Source: Leptolyngbya sp. PCC 6406 (lineage in GTDB: Bacteria; Cyanobacteriota; Cyanobacteriia; Phormidesmidales; Phormidesmidaceae). Taken from it: a DNA stretch of 64,000 nucleotides. Of the stretch, positions 1 to 8,207 are shown in pieces. Within the stretch, counting starts at the first letter, position 1; each line of letters starts with the position of its first letter. The position numbers and the translations under genes are program-made. The notes under the pieces are model-generated. The model made no database searches, had not been told where the DNA came from, and worked only from the letters and a program-made list of their open reading frames with translations. The stretch is taken from assembly GCF_000332095.2 (NCBI RefSeq), contig NZ_KI913949.1, forward strand, positions 3,436,335-3,500,334, in the 5' to 3' direction.

Positions 1-1353
1 AAAGGGGTGATCGTGTTGGGGAACGAAGGTACTGAGATCGTAGAAGTCTGGGGAGATAGCTTTGTAGTATCGGGACATCCGATCGCGATCAGGCAGGATA
101 ACCCCTGGCTGGCTGGGATGAGTGGTACGAGCGATGGCTTGCTCAGCGACCTGTCGATCCTTGCGATAGATGGGGTGATCGTGGTGAGTAGCCCAAGCAG
201 CAATTTCATGCTCTAGTTGGGCTTCCTGACCTTGGGCACGCAAATCAGCAAAGTGAAAAATAAAGTATTCGTACTCTCCAGCGTTTAGCTCATCACCCCC
301 TAATCCTCCAAATAGACTTGAAAAGCCCATTTCCTGAACCGTCTCACAGAGAAGGAAGTGGGATAACCAGGTAGCTGTCGCCACTGGCTCATCGTGGGCC
401 GCTACCATGCGGGAGACGGTATCGAATAGGTCAAATTTTTCGATTAAGATGGGGTGCCATTGAGCAACCTTTTGGGGCAGAAAGCCTTGAATGTCATCGC
501 TCTCGTCATAGGTCTTGTCACTGTAGACCGTTGAAAATGCCTGTTGCTTTTCACCGGAGGTGGCAACGGCACAGGAAAGCACTGACGAACTATCCAGTCC
601 CCCAGATAGGGTAAACCCGGCTTGGGGTAAGACTGATGTGCGACGCGCCACTGCATCTAACAGTAGCTCTCGATAGGCGGCAGCTAATTCTGGTTCACCT
701 TGTTGCCAATCTGGCAGATCGGCAAGTTGCCAGTAGGGCTCAATATGAGATTCTCCCCCTCGAAGTCGTAGGATATGGGCCGCAGGCAATTGGTAAACGG
801 CAGCGTAGGGGGATTCTTCAGGGTGATTATCGATGTAGCGGTAATGGGAGCCAGCAAAGACCGCAATAAATCGCCGATTCAATTCAGGCGAAACGCCCGG
901 TAGGCTTAAAAGGGCACGGGGTCGAGAACAAAACCCTAAGCCCTGCTGAGTCTTGACATAGTAAAGGGGGCGGTGACCTACCCGATCGCGCCCCAGCCAG
1001 AGGGTATCGGTATCTATATCAAATAGGGCGATCGCAAAATCCCCATTAATCCGCTGTAAGGCTCCGGCAAAACCATGACGCTGATAAAGGGCAATCACTT
1101 GCGCTGCGGCATTGGCAGCATTGAGATGATCCGAAAGCCCAAACTCATCAACGTTATAGAAGTTGCCATCGACAACGGCGATCGCCCGCTCTGTAATAGC
1201 TAGATTAGGAGTCCCTAACCCTGTCCAGGCCATACTAGCCACCGCTAGGGTGTCCGCTTTGGTTCTCCAGCCCGCCAGAGCAACCTGGGCAAGCAATGAC
1301 TCTGCTTGGGCTTGATGGGCAGGTGCAGTTAAGACTCCGGCAATACGTGACAT
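1..1353 (-). CDS. Asparagine synthase-like protein lacking Cys2 (3' end outside window)
   Basis: The frame is open for 451 codons from ATG at 1353 to the window edge, so the C-terminus is missing. The N-terminal half resembles the class II glutamine amidotransferase domain of AsnB, but the protein starts Met-Ser-Arg-Ile instead of Met-Cys-Gly-Ile, so the glutaminase nucleophile is absent. The synthetase half is well conserved: the PP-loop SGGLDSS is near residue 250 and the GLGGDEL motif about 80 residues later. The ATG abuts the stop codon of the upstream methyltransferase gene, which implies co-transcription at the distal end of the glycan cluster. Relatives without Cys2 (beta-lactam synthetase, lasso-peptide cyclases) make amide bonds without glutamine. 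Here the likely job is amide formation on a sugar acid or a peptide-like substituent, which is inference. Confidence 0.85.
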   Translation of the reverse strand, partial: MSRIAGVLTAPAHQAQAESLLAQVALAGWRTKADTLAVASMAWTGLGTPNLAITERAIAVVDGNFYNVDEFGLSDHLNAANAAAQVIALYQRHGFAGALQRINGDFAIALFDIDTDTLWLGRDRVGHRPLYYVKTQQGLGFCSRPRALLSLPGVSPELNRRFIAVFAGSHYRYIDNHPEESPYAAVYQLPAAHILRLRGGESHIEPYWQLADLPDWQQGEPELAAAYRELLLDAVARRTSVLPQAGFTLSGGLDSSSVLSCAVATSGEKQQAFSTVYSDKTYDESDDIQGFLPQKVAQWHPILIEKFDLFDTVSRMVAAHDEPVATATWLSHFLLCETVQEMGFSSLFGGLGGDELNAGEYEYFIFHFADLRAQGQEAQLEHEIAAWATHHDHPIYRKDRQVAEQAIARTTHPSQPGVILPDRDRMSRYYKAISPDFYDLSTFVPQHDHPF

Positions 1354-2043
1354 TTAACCCTCTGATGATGGACGAACAGCAACGAGAAACCGCCAGTAAT
1401 GGGGATATCCGATCACCATCTCCGGCTGATCTCCGGCTCGCTCGTCTTGCACTGAACTCACCTCAAACCCATAGGAAGCGATAAACTGCATTACTTCCTG
1501 AAGAGGATAGGTATTGACATGAACCTTCAACGCAACCTCTTCATCCAAAAACTGATCGCGAACATAGGCGTAAGTCCCAGTTTCCCCCAGAGACTCACGT
1601 AAAATCACTGTTTTCTGTGCCGTGTTGAGAAGGCGTTCTAGGGGGCGATGGTAATTATCGATATTGCTGAGGACATTAATACAAACAATGTGATCAACGG
1701 TGCCGCCGAGGTCTTCAATGCGGAGGGTTTGTAGACGATCCGGCGGTAGACCAAAAGCAGGTAGGTAGCGCTTGCCGATATCCACCAGACAAGCAGTGGC
1801 ATCAATCCCTAGATAGTGAACTGGGATGGCGCGTCGATGCAAAGCATGGAAAAAATAACCACTACCACACCCGACATCTAAGACTGTATCGCCTGGTGAG
1901 ATATGGGGCCGCAGTAGCTCAACAGCCTGACCATGGCAGGTCATTTCCTCGGCTTCTAAACGGCAGCGGCGCGTGTAGAGATCTCGCACGATGGTACTGT
2001 GCTGCCAAATGTTGTAGCTCGGCCAGCCGTTACCGTGGATCAC
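1354..2043 (-). CDS. Class I SAM-dependent methyltransferase
   Basis: A 229-residue protein carries the SAM-binding motif I VLDVGCGSGYF at about residues 54-64, followed by an acidic strand end (LGID) and the usual Rossmann-type spacing. I place the start at GTG 2043, where GTGA overlaps the TGA stop of the upstream methyltransferase by four bases. The longer open frame to 2193 would overlap that gene by more than 150 bases. It is translationally coupled to both neighbours inside the glycan cluster, so it probably methylates a sugar hydroxyl or an amidino/amino group. The substrate cannot be read from the sequence. Confidence 0.85.
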   Translation of the reverse strand: MIHGNGWPSYNIWQHSTIVRDLYTRRCRLEAEEMTCHGQAVELLRPHISPGDTVLDVGCGSGYFFHALHRRAIPVHYLGIDATACLVDIGKRYLPAFGLPPDRLQTLRIEDLGGTVDHIVCINVLSNIDNYHRPLERLLNTAQKTVILRESLGETGTYAYVRDQFLDEEVALKVHVNTYPLQEVMQFIASYGFEVSSVQDERAGDQPEMVIGYPHYWRFLVAVRPSSEG

Positions 2044-2957
2044 GGACGTTTTCCCACCACGATAAAGGCAGAGGCCATGAAATGGCCCCGCCAGTCCGTT
2101 GGGTTTTCCATGGCTATACTCTCCCGCCGAAAGGCTTGGGGCAGCAAGGGCTCCAGGATGGGGGGTAAAGCATGGTAGTGATAAAACAAGCACTGAACCT
2201 CTACTAGCCCTGCCTGCCTAGCCACTGCGGCTAACTCAAAGGGGTTGTGGGTGCGGGAGAGGACTTCGTCATAGCCCGGTTCTTGCTCATACCCCTTGCG
2301 GAGCGGCGGTAAATCCATCCGAAAGCGCTGATCCAATTCTTCCAAAGCTTGGTCTAGGGCTAGCTCTTCGCTAGGATTCTGCATCCGTTGTCGCAGGGCT
2401 TCCACCTGAATCAACTGGGTTTTGAATAGGTCAGCACTATAGCGATTGAGGGTGAATAGGGCAAATAGTTGGTTACGGGCTTCGCAAGCAACCCATCCAC
2501 CGGAACTTACGGCATCGGTGAGATGGGTTAGCACCGTCAGATCTGAGGGGGCAGGGATATGGGGTAAAACACCGAAGCAGATGACGGCATCAAAGGTGGG
2601 GGGTGGGGACATTCCTGGCTGTTGAAAGCTGCTTGCTTCTAGCACGCTCCCTTCCCAGATATGACTGTCTGGTACGTTTTGAGTTGCCAGAACTCGACGG
2701 GCTTCTGCGGTCATTTCAGGGGTGAGATCAAACCCAAATCGCTCTAAGTTGGGCAGATCAAGATCCCGGAGCATAGAGGCAGGCCCACACCCGGCATCCA
2801 GTAAGGTTTTGGCTTCAGACTGGCGTAATAAATCTCGAATAATATCGGTATGAACCGGGGGATAGGCGGTCTTGCTTTGATAGTAGTCGGCGTAATAGCG
2901 ATCGCCCCAGGTGCTATAGCAATGGCGAATGGACTGTTCGAGATCGGCGTTGTTCAT
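2040..2957 (-). CDS. Class I SAM-dependent methyltransferase
   Basis: A 305-residue protein starts at ATG 2957. The glycine-rich SAM motif LLDAGCGPASML lies at residues 52-63, with the acidic GFDLTPEM segment following and a post-I FDAVICFGVLPHI segment near residue 130. The C-terminal 100 residues are not recognisable. Its stop overlaps the GTG start of the next methyltransferase. About 55 bases separate it from the methyltransferase upstream at 3013-4047. Three successive methyltransferase genes here suggest several methyl groups per repeat unit or sequential modification of one residue. Confidence 0.85.
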   Translation of the reverse strand: MNNADLEQSIRHCYSTWGDRYYADYYQSKTAYPPVHTDIIRDLLRQSEAKTLLDAGCGPASMLRDLDLPNLERFGFDLTPEMTAEARRVLATQNVPDSHIWEGSVLEASSFQQPGMSPPPTFDAVICFGVLPHIPAPSDLTVLTHLTDAVSSGGWVACEARNQLFALFTLNRYSADLFKTQLIQVEALRQRMQNPSEELALDQALEELDQRFRMDLPPLRKGYEQEPGYDEVLSRTHNPFELAAVARQAGLVEVQCLFYHYHALPPILEPLLPQAFRRESIAMENPTDWRGHFMASAFIVVGKRP

Positions 2958-3012
2958 GCAGGATCGCTAAAGGAAGTTGAAGCAAACGGAATAGGATTCT
3001 TAGCCTTGAGTA

Positions 3013-4047
3013 TTAGCGACGACGGGCAGCAATCCATAGGTGGGACGATAAGTTGTGGGTGGCCAGAAATTGTTGAAAAGGCCACCCCAATGAGTCCCAA
3101 TCCTCAATGAGCACCCGTTGCAGAAAAGGATCACCTGACAAATCAATATCTCCCTTTAGGGCCGCCTCGCGAACAAACTCAGCATCTAAGCGTCCCGGTG
3201 TGGTGGCCTCTAGGACTTCAAAGCCAGATTTTTCTAGTAACTGAGATAGGGATTGGGGATTGAATAGGTTGACATGCTCTGCATCTACAGCCAAGGCTTT
3301 AGCTCCCAGCATGGCAATGTCAAATCCTAGGCCGTTGGGACAGGACAGGACGATGAGCCCCCCTGAAGGCAATAAATTTGCACATTGGGCAATGAATTTC
3401 TGCGGCTCAAATAGGTGTTCAATCACTTCAAAGGAGACGATGACATCTACTGTCTCTAGGTCTTTGCGTTCGTTAATGTCTTCGACTCGCTTTTCGATGA
3501 CCTCTACGCCCCGAGTGCGGCAGGCAGCGGCCATATCTGGATTCGCTTCCACCGCCACAACTCGGGAAAAAGTCTTGGATTCTGTGGCCACAGCCGCAAA
3601 CGTCCCAAAACCTGGCCCGATTTCTAATAGGGTGCCACGCTGGATACTGTAGCGATCGCAAAATCCGAGCACTCTCTCTAGCCAGGGCTTGTGAATCTTT
3701 TCCCGCCGAGAGGCTTCAGAAGCCGGGAAGATATATTGTGCCCAGTAGGCATAGTTCTCAGAATTGCTATAGTAGTCCGCCATCACCGCTGGGGAGGGCC
3801 GAGGACTCATGTAGAGGGTGGCACAGTCTGAGCAAGCCCGAAAAGAGAAGCCAAATTTCTCAAAGGCGGCTTGATAGACACGACTGCCACAGGCGGGGCA
3901 GGTAACCTCCACAAATTCCGCCACCCGCTTCTGGATCCGCTCAATATCCCGAGCAAAGGCCGCTTCTTGCCCAGCTAATAGATCATCAGGACACAACTCT
4001 TTTTCGCTAAGTTGTTCGCCTAAGGGGGTTGTATTTTCGGCAGTCAT
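3013..4047 (-). CDS. Methyltransferase with N-terminal zinc-ribbon-like motif
   Basis: A 344-residue protein carries paired CxxC motifs at residues 50-53 and 72-75, probably a zinc site, followed by a Methyltransf_23-like domain with LLEIGPGFGTF at about 140-150 and SFEVIEHLFEP further on. This Cys4-plus-methyltransferase layout is common in cell-envelope glycan and natural-product clusters for sugar C- or O-methylation. It starts at ATG 4047, 60 bases after the stop of the HisF-WbuX fusion gene. The protein at 12880-13695 has the same architecture, so the two may be distant paralogues. Confidence 0.85.
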   Translation of the reverse strand: MTAENTTPLGEQLSEKELCPDDLLAGQEAAFARDIERIQKRVAEFVEVTCPACGSRVYQAAFEKFGFSFRACSDCATLYMSPRPSPAVMADYYSNSENYAYWAQYIFPASEASRREKIHKPWLERVLGFCDRYSIQRGTLLEIGPGFGTFAAVATESKTFSRVVAVEANPDMAAACRTRGVEVIEKRVEDINERKDLETVDVIVSFEVIEHLFEPQKFIAQCANLLPSGGLIVLSCPNGLGFDIAMLGAKALAVDAEHVNLFNPQSLSQLLEKSGFEVLEATTPGRLDAEFVREAALKGDIDLSGDPFLQRVLIEDWDSLGWPFQQFLATHNLSSHLWIAARRR

Positions 4048-4107
4048 TAGGTAGTCAAGTCAACAATTGGGACGGGACGTGTATGGGGGAGATCTAGGGT
4101 GGCTGGG

Positions 4108-6177
4108 CTAAGCATCAAACCCAATCAAGCCATCTTTAATCCATTGCCCTGCTTCCATTCGCCAAACACGAGGATCCCGAAAGGTGTCCGCGATGCGGTC
4201 AAATTCATCTTCATCCATACCGACATAGCTTAACCATCGCTGAAGATCCCTGGGTTTGATGGGGTCATAGTGATTCACAAGGCTGATTGCTTTTTCACGG
4301 CTCATCAACCCGGCTCGAATGTCTTTGCAGGTATGGTCAGTGGCGCGACCATAGCCGAATTTGATGTATTTGAGATAGTCATGAACCCCATTTTCGTGCA
4401 TATCGTCCAGATTGGACATGGTGCGGTAGGTACGGTCAAAGGGCTCATGGGACACCTCGAAACCGTAGCGCTCCGTCACCAGCTTAATATGCTCATTAGC
4501 TTCCCAGTAGACATAGTTGCCTAGGAAAATCCCTCGCAAGTCGAGAGCTAGCATTTCAGCATCAGTTGGATATTTCCATGGGGCCATATCCTGAGCGGTT
4601 AAACCATCGCGCCCCACAAAGTAAGTCCATTCATAGCCTCGGGCAAAATGTTCTAGGCGATCGCGATAGGTGACCTCAGGAAAATCATCCATGGAAAACT
4701 GTCCACAGAGATCCAGATAGCCATGCTCTCCATAAAATACGAGGGGAATTTGATGTTGAGTTGCTACCTTCATAGGGGCGGTCATAATGCCCACATGGGC
4801 GTGCCAGTTCATATCCCCCATAACGGTGAAGCCCAAACGATTGAGCTTTTTGAGGGTCATCACTGACGGACGGATCAGAACATGATCCACCCCAAAGGCT
4901 TCCCGCATCCGCACCATGTTGCGCCAGCCTACCTCAGTCCAATTATTGCCGTCGTAAGTCACTAGCAGAGGATTGAGACCAAACTCCTCCTTCAACACAT
5001 GGACCTGAAAGTAGGAATCCTTACCGCCAGATACGGCAACCACCACATCGTAGCGACTACCCTCTCGACAGCGGTACTGCTCTAGTAACTCCCCTAATAA
5101 GTCCCGTCGCCGCCTCCACTCGCTGGCAGGAATCTGAGCCTTCACTTGAGCCATTTGACAGCCGGTGCAGACCCCCTGATCATCAAATTCCATCGGGGCA
5201 GCGGAGATCGACGGATATACACAGGCCGTACACCAGCGAATTGACGGATGATCCGTGGCTCTGGGTTGGGCAGCACCATAATTCCCTGTCTCTGCTTGGT
5301 GCAATCGCTTTGCTATGCGGCCATCTTCATAGGGGCGATCGTACTCCGGCTCGCGGCGCAAAAACTGAGAACCCAATCCCACAGGACGCATGGGGATTTC
5401 CTCTGCCAAGCAAGCTTGCTTACCGTGGGAATAACTCAGCTCAAAGAAGTGAAAGATATTGGCGGCGGCAGCAGCAGCAGCATTTCCGGCCAGGATAGCC
5501 GTGGGAAAATGATCGTAGCGGCCTACGCCACCACAGGCAATCACTGGAATGGACACGGCGGCAGTTACGGCCCGCACGAGTGCTAGGTCGTACCCCTGAC
5601 CAGAACCATCCTGATCAATGGAATTGAGGAAAATTTCCCCTGCCCCTAAGGTTTCGACCTCTTTGGCCCATTGAACAACCTCTCGCCCAGTGGACCGTCG
5701 TCCACCCTCAGCAAACACCTCCCACCCGGTTGCAGTGCAGCGGGCATCAATGGAGGCAACAATACATTGGCTCCCAAATCGGCGCGCAGCCTGCTGTAAA
5801 AAGGCTGGATTTTCTAGGGCTGCGGTGTTCAGGGTAACCTTGTCAGCTCCTGCGGCCAGACGTTCCTCTACATCTGAAATCGCCCGAATCCTGCCGCCAA
5901 AGGTGAGCGGCATAAAGCAGACCTTGGAAATTTCTCGCAGCACATCTAGGGCGGTATTTCCCAGGTATTGCTGCTGCAAGTCATCCCGCCGTAGATCGTG
6001 TCCAGCTTCACCACGACTAATATCAAGAATAATCAACTCATCTACATTCCAGTCTGAAAAGCGTTGCACCGTACTCATGGGGTTGCCAATGACTTGATGC
6101 ACCTTAAAGAGCTGACTGCGAACAATCATGCCGTGTTTTAGCAACAGCACTGGAATCAGGCGGGGGCGAACGGTCAT
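4108..6177 (-). CDS. HisF-like / WbuX-like fusion: sugar amidination enzyme
   Basis: A 689-residue two-domain protein. Residues 1 to about 255 form a HisF (imidazole glycerol phosphate synthase cyclase subunit) barrel with the LTFGGRIR, SIDAR, DQDGSGQGYD and ACGGVGRYDHF strand ends. The N-terminal Asp of biosynthetic HisF (CLDVKDG) is replaced by LLLKHG, as expected for WbuZ-type paralogues outside histidine synthesis. An alanine run and a linker (about 255-310) lead to a WbuX/PseA-type N-acetyl sugar amidotransferase with zinc-type cysteines at 316, 319, 337 and 340 and the ATP PP-loop SGGKDS at 383-388. The next gene upstream is a HisH glutaminase, so ammonia from HisH may pass through the HisF barrel to the fused amidotransferase and convert an acetamido to an acetamidino group. 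The family-level function is known; the fused channel is inference. Confidence 0.88.
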   Translation of the reverse strand: MTVRPRLIPVLLLKHGMIVRSQLFKVHQVIGNPMSTVQRFSDWNVDELIILDISRGEAGHDLRRDDLQQQYLGNTALDVLREISKVCFMPLTFGGRIRAISDVEERLAAGADKVTLNTAALENPAFLQQAARRFGSQCIVASIDARCTATGWEVFAEGGRRSTGREVVQWAKEVETLGAGEIFLNSIDQDGSGQGYDLALVRAVTAAVSIPVIACGGVGRYDHFPTAILAGNAAAAAAANIFHFFELSYSHGKQACLAEEIPMRPVGLGSQFLRREPEYDRPYEDGRIAKRLHQAETGNYGAAQPRATDHPSIRWCTACVYPSISAAPMEFDDQGVCTGCQMAQVKAQIPASEWRRRRDLLGELLEQYRCREGSRYDVVVAVSGGKDSYFQVHVLKEEFGLNPLLVTYDGNNWTEVGWRNMVRMREAFGVDHVLIRPSVMTLKKLNRLGFTVMGDMNWHAHVGIMTAPMKVATQHQIPLVFYGEHGYLDLCGQFSMDDFPEVTYRDRLEHFARGYEWTYFVGRDGLTAQDMAPWKYPTDAEMLALDLRGIFLGNYVYWEANEHIKLVTERYGFEVSHEPFDRTYRTMSNLDDMHENGVHDYLKYIKFGYGRATDHTCKDIRAGLMSREKAISLVNHYDPIKPRDLQRWLSYVGMDEDEFDRIADTFRDPRVWRMEAGQWIKDGLIGFDA

Positions 6178-6195
6178 AGCAGAATACGACTCAGG

Positions 6196-6846
6196 TTATA
6201 CAACTGCGGTATCTGGAACCCCAGCCGGGGGAGCAATATTGCGGGCAAAATGATTGAGCAACTGTAACCCAGTATCTTGGCTTTTCTCAGGGTGGAACTG
6301 AACGCCAAAAATATTGCGGTGGGCAACGGCAGCAGTCACATTGACGTTACCAAAGGGAATTGTCGCAACGGCATGGCGGGGATCTGAGCAGTTCAAATAA
6401 TAGCTATGAACAAAATAAAAGGTCTGGGGGGTATTCATACCCTGAAATAGGGAGGATTGAGGGTTAAGGCTCACATCGCACCAACCAATATTAGGTACCT
6501 GCTCGTTTACTTGAGCGGGCTGTAGGGGAATAACGCGCCCAGGAATCAGCCCTAGCCCTTGGTGCTCACCAAATTCTTCGCTGACCTCTGCTAAGAGCTG
6601 CATCCCTAAACAAATGCCCAAAATGGGCACACCCGCTGCCGCTGCATCCAAAATTGGTTGCACCAAATCTTTCTGTCGTAAGCTCTCCATCCCATCGGCA
6701 AAAGCGCCCACCCCAGGCAGTATTAGGGCTTTAGCTGTGGCCACTGTCTTGGGCTGGGTGGTGGTGGTGGTGGCCACCCCCAGACGGCGATAGGCCGCCA
6801 CCACGGAGCCAATATTAGCAATGCCGCTATCGATAATCGTGATCAT
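6196..6846 (-). CDS. HisH-type glutamine amidotransferase (WbuY-like)
   Basis: A 216-residue class I glutaminase. The nucleophile is Cys79 in GICLGMQ, and His185 and Glu187 in the FHPEKS motif complete the triad. It lies 18 bases before the HisF-WbuX fusion gene and its ATG overlaps the preceding stop codon as ATGA. No other histidine gene is in the cluster, and a genuine histidine gene (hisIE) sits 56 kb away, so this is most likely the ammonia-supplying partner of the sugar amidotransferase and not the histidine-pathway HisH. Sequence alone cannot exclude that it also serves histidine synthesis. Confidence 0.88.
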   Translation of the reverse strand: MITIIDSGIANIGSVVAAYRRLGVATTTTTQPKTVATAKALILPGVGAFADGMESLRQKDLVQPILDAAAAGVPILGICLGMQLLAEVSEEFGEHQGLGLIPGRVIPLQPAQVNEQVPNIGWCDVSLNPQSSLFQGMNTPQTFYFVHSYYLNCSDPRHAVATIPFGNVNVTAAVAHRNIFGVQFHPEKSQDTGLQLLNHFARNIAPPAGVPDTAVV

Positions 6847-8207
6847 GGAGTCACCCGCTGGGGTGGAGTACGGGGAATTTCAGCCCGTTTTAGCGTTACA
6901 AGTCCCTTTTCTTCAAAGCGACCCAAGTAACGTCGCAGGCGATCGAAGGGTAAATCGTGACGCTGGGCAATGTCTAAAACAGTCATATTGCCATCCATGT
7001 AGCGAAATAGGCAGTCTAGCAAGTGCCCCCACTTTTCGGCATCGGCTTCCAGGTCTTTGGTCACTGACGGATCGGGGCGCTCCATATAGAGGTCATACTG
7101 GGGGTTAGAGAGACAGATCAGACCATCGAAGCGGCGATGAATCGTAACATTCTGCTCCAAAGCTTCAAGCACTTTTTGTAGCACTAACAGCATTTCATCC
7201 AGTTGATGCTGATCCATTAACTCAGGGGTATCCAGACTGGAGTGGTATTCCCGAAAGGGTGCAAACTGATCTTCACAGCGGGTCATTTCCACAAAGGGAA
7301 CTTCATAACCGGGAGCTTCCCACACAGTTTCGTCATTCCCAGCTCCTTGCCGCCAAGGCACCAATTCATGGGCTTTGCTGTAGTGGCGCAGAACATTCGC
7401 AAAGGCTTGGTCAATCATGTGACCACCCAGGAAGGTGGAGGTAGCTTTGATGGCTCCTTGGGTACCGGGCATTTCTTCAAATACCCCACAGATCATGTTG
7501 TCGATTTCGTCGGCTGGTAACCCTTTCAGGTAAAAAACGCTGCCCAAGTGCTCAGGGGCAATGACCAGACGATAGGAGTAGTAAGTATCCTGAGTTGCCA
7601 ACCACTGAAATAAACGAACGAGGACGGCGGTACCGGCAAAGCCGTCATTGGCCATGTGGGGGTGGCAGTTATTGGAGTTAAAGACAATGGTTTTAGGGGT
7701 TTGCCCAACCTTATGGCTGACCCCAATCAGCATCTCACCATCTTCGTATTCAGTCTCTAACTCTACGCGGTACTGCCCTGGTTCTAGGGTCTGATAAATT
7801 CGGTAGGGAATGGACAGTCGCCACTCTGCACACCAAGGGCGATATTGCCACATGCAGTGAAACATGTAGGCATCAGGTAACTCAGGATTAGTGACAAGGT
7901 AGGGCTTTAACTCTTCCCAAGATAGATCACCTGTGAAAGAGCGGGAGTAATAGCCAACTCCTAAAGTATGCTCTGTACCATCAAAAACTTCTACCCCATC
8001 ACAATAGAGTTTTGCTCGCCGTACCCGCCAGTTCTGAGGGACAACCCAGCCGTTATACTCAACCTCGCTAGGAATACGAATGATGTCTAAAGGAATCTCT
8101 TGCTCAAGTCGGGAAAATAAATAGCCATTTCCATCTGCAACCACAGCAGTTGGAATTACACATAGATCTTGAATCAAAGATAGCCAACTGATCGAATCAA
8201 ATCTCAT
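6843..8207 (-). CDS. DUF4910-family aminopeptidase-like protein
   Basis: A 454-residue protein resembles the DUF4910/M28-like zinc aminopeptidase family. It has the NCHPHMANDGFAG segment (candidate metal His/Asp ligands) near residues 180-190, GAGNDETVWEAPGYE in the middle and FREYHSSLDTP near 330. The C-terminal 60 residues look like a winged-helix module. Members occur in surface-polysaccharide and flagellin-glycan clusters, but I know of no settled reaction; amide hydrolysis on an aminoacylated sugar would fit. It overlaps the upstream acyltransferase gene by 11 bases and the downstream hisH-like gene by four bases, so the three are tightly coupled. Confidence 0.75.
   Translation of the reverse strand: MRFDSISWLSLIQDLCVIPTAVVADGNGYLFSRLEQEIPLDIIRIPSEVEYNGWVVPQNWRVRRAKLYCDGVEVFDGTEHTLGVGYYSRSFTGDLSWEELKPYLVTNPELPDAYMFHCMWQYRPWCAEWRLSIPYRIYQTLEPGQYRVELETEYEDGEMLIGVSHKVGQTPKTIVFNSNNCHPHMANDGFAGTAVLVRLFQWLATQDTYYSYRLVIAPEHLGSVFYLKGLPADEIDNMICGVFEEMPGTQGAIKATSTFLGGHMIDQAFANVLRHYSKAHELVPWRQGAGNDETVWEAPGYEVPFVEMTRCEDQFAPFREYHSSLDTPELMDQHQLDEMLLVLQKVLEALEQNVTIHRRFDGLICLSNPQYDLYMERPDPSVTKDLEADAEKWGHLLDCLFRYMDGNMTVLDIAQRHDLPFDRLRRYLGRFEEKGLVTLKRAEIPRTPPQRVTP

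Noticed and set aside
1354..2193. Start of the first methyltransferase at 2193
   Set aside because: This would overlap the upstream gene by more than 150 bases; the GTGA overlap at 2043 gives a coupled start and normal length.
6196..6846. HisH as part of the histidine pathway
   Set aside because: Its coupling to the HisF-WbuX fusion and the DUF4910 gene and the absence of other his genes nearby favour sugar amidination; hisIE is 56 kb away. A dual role remains possible.
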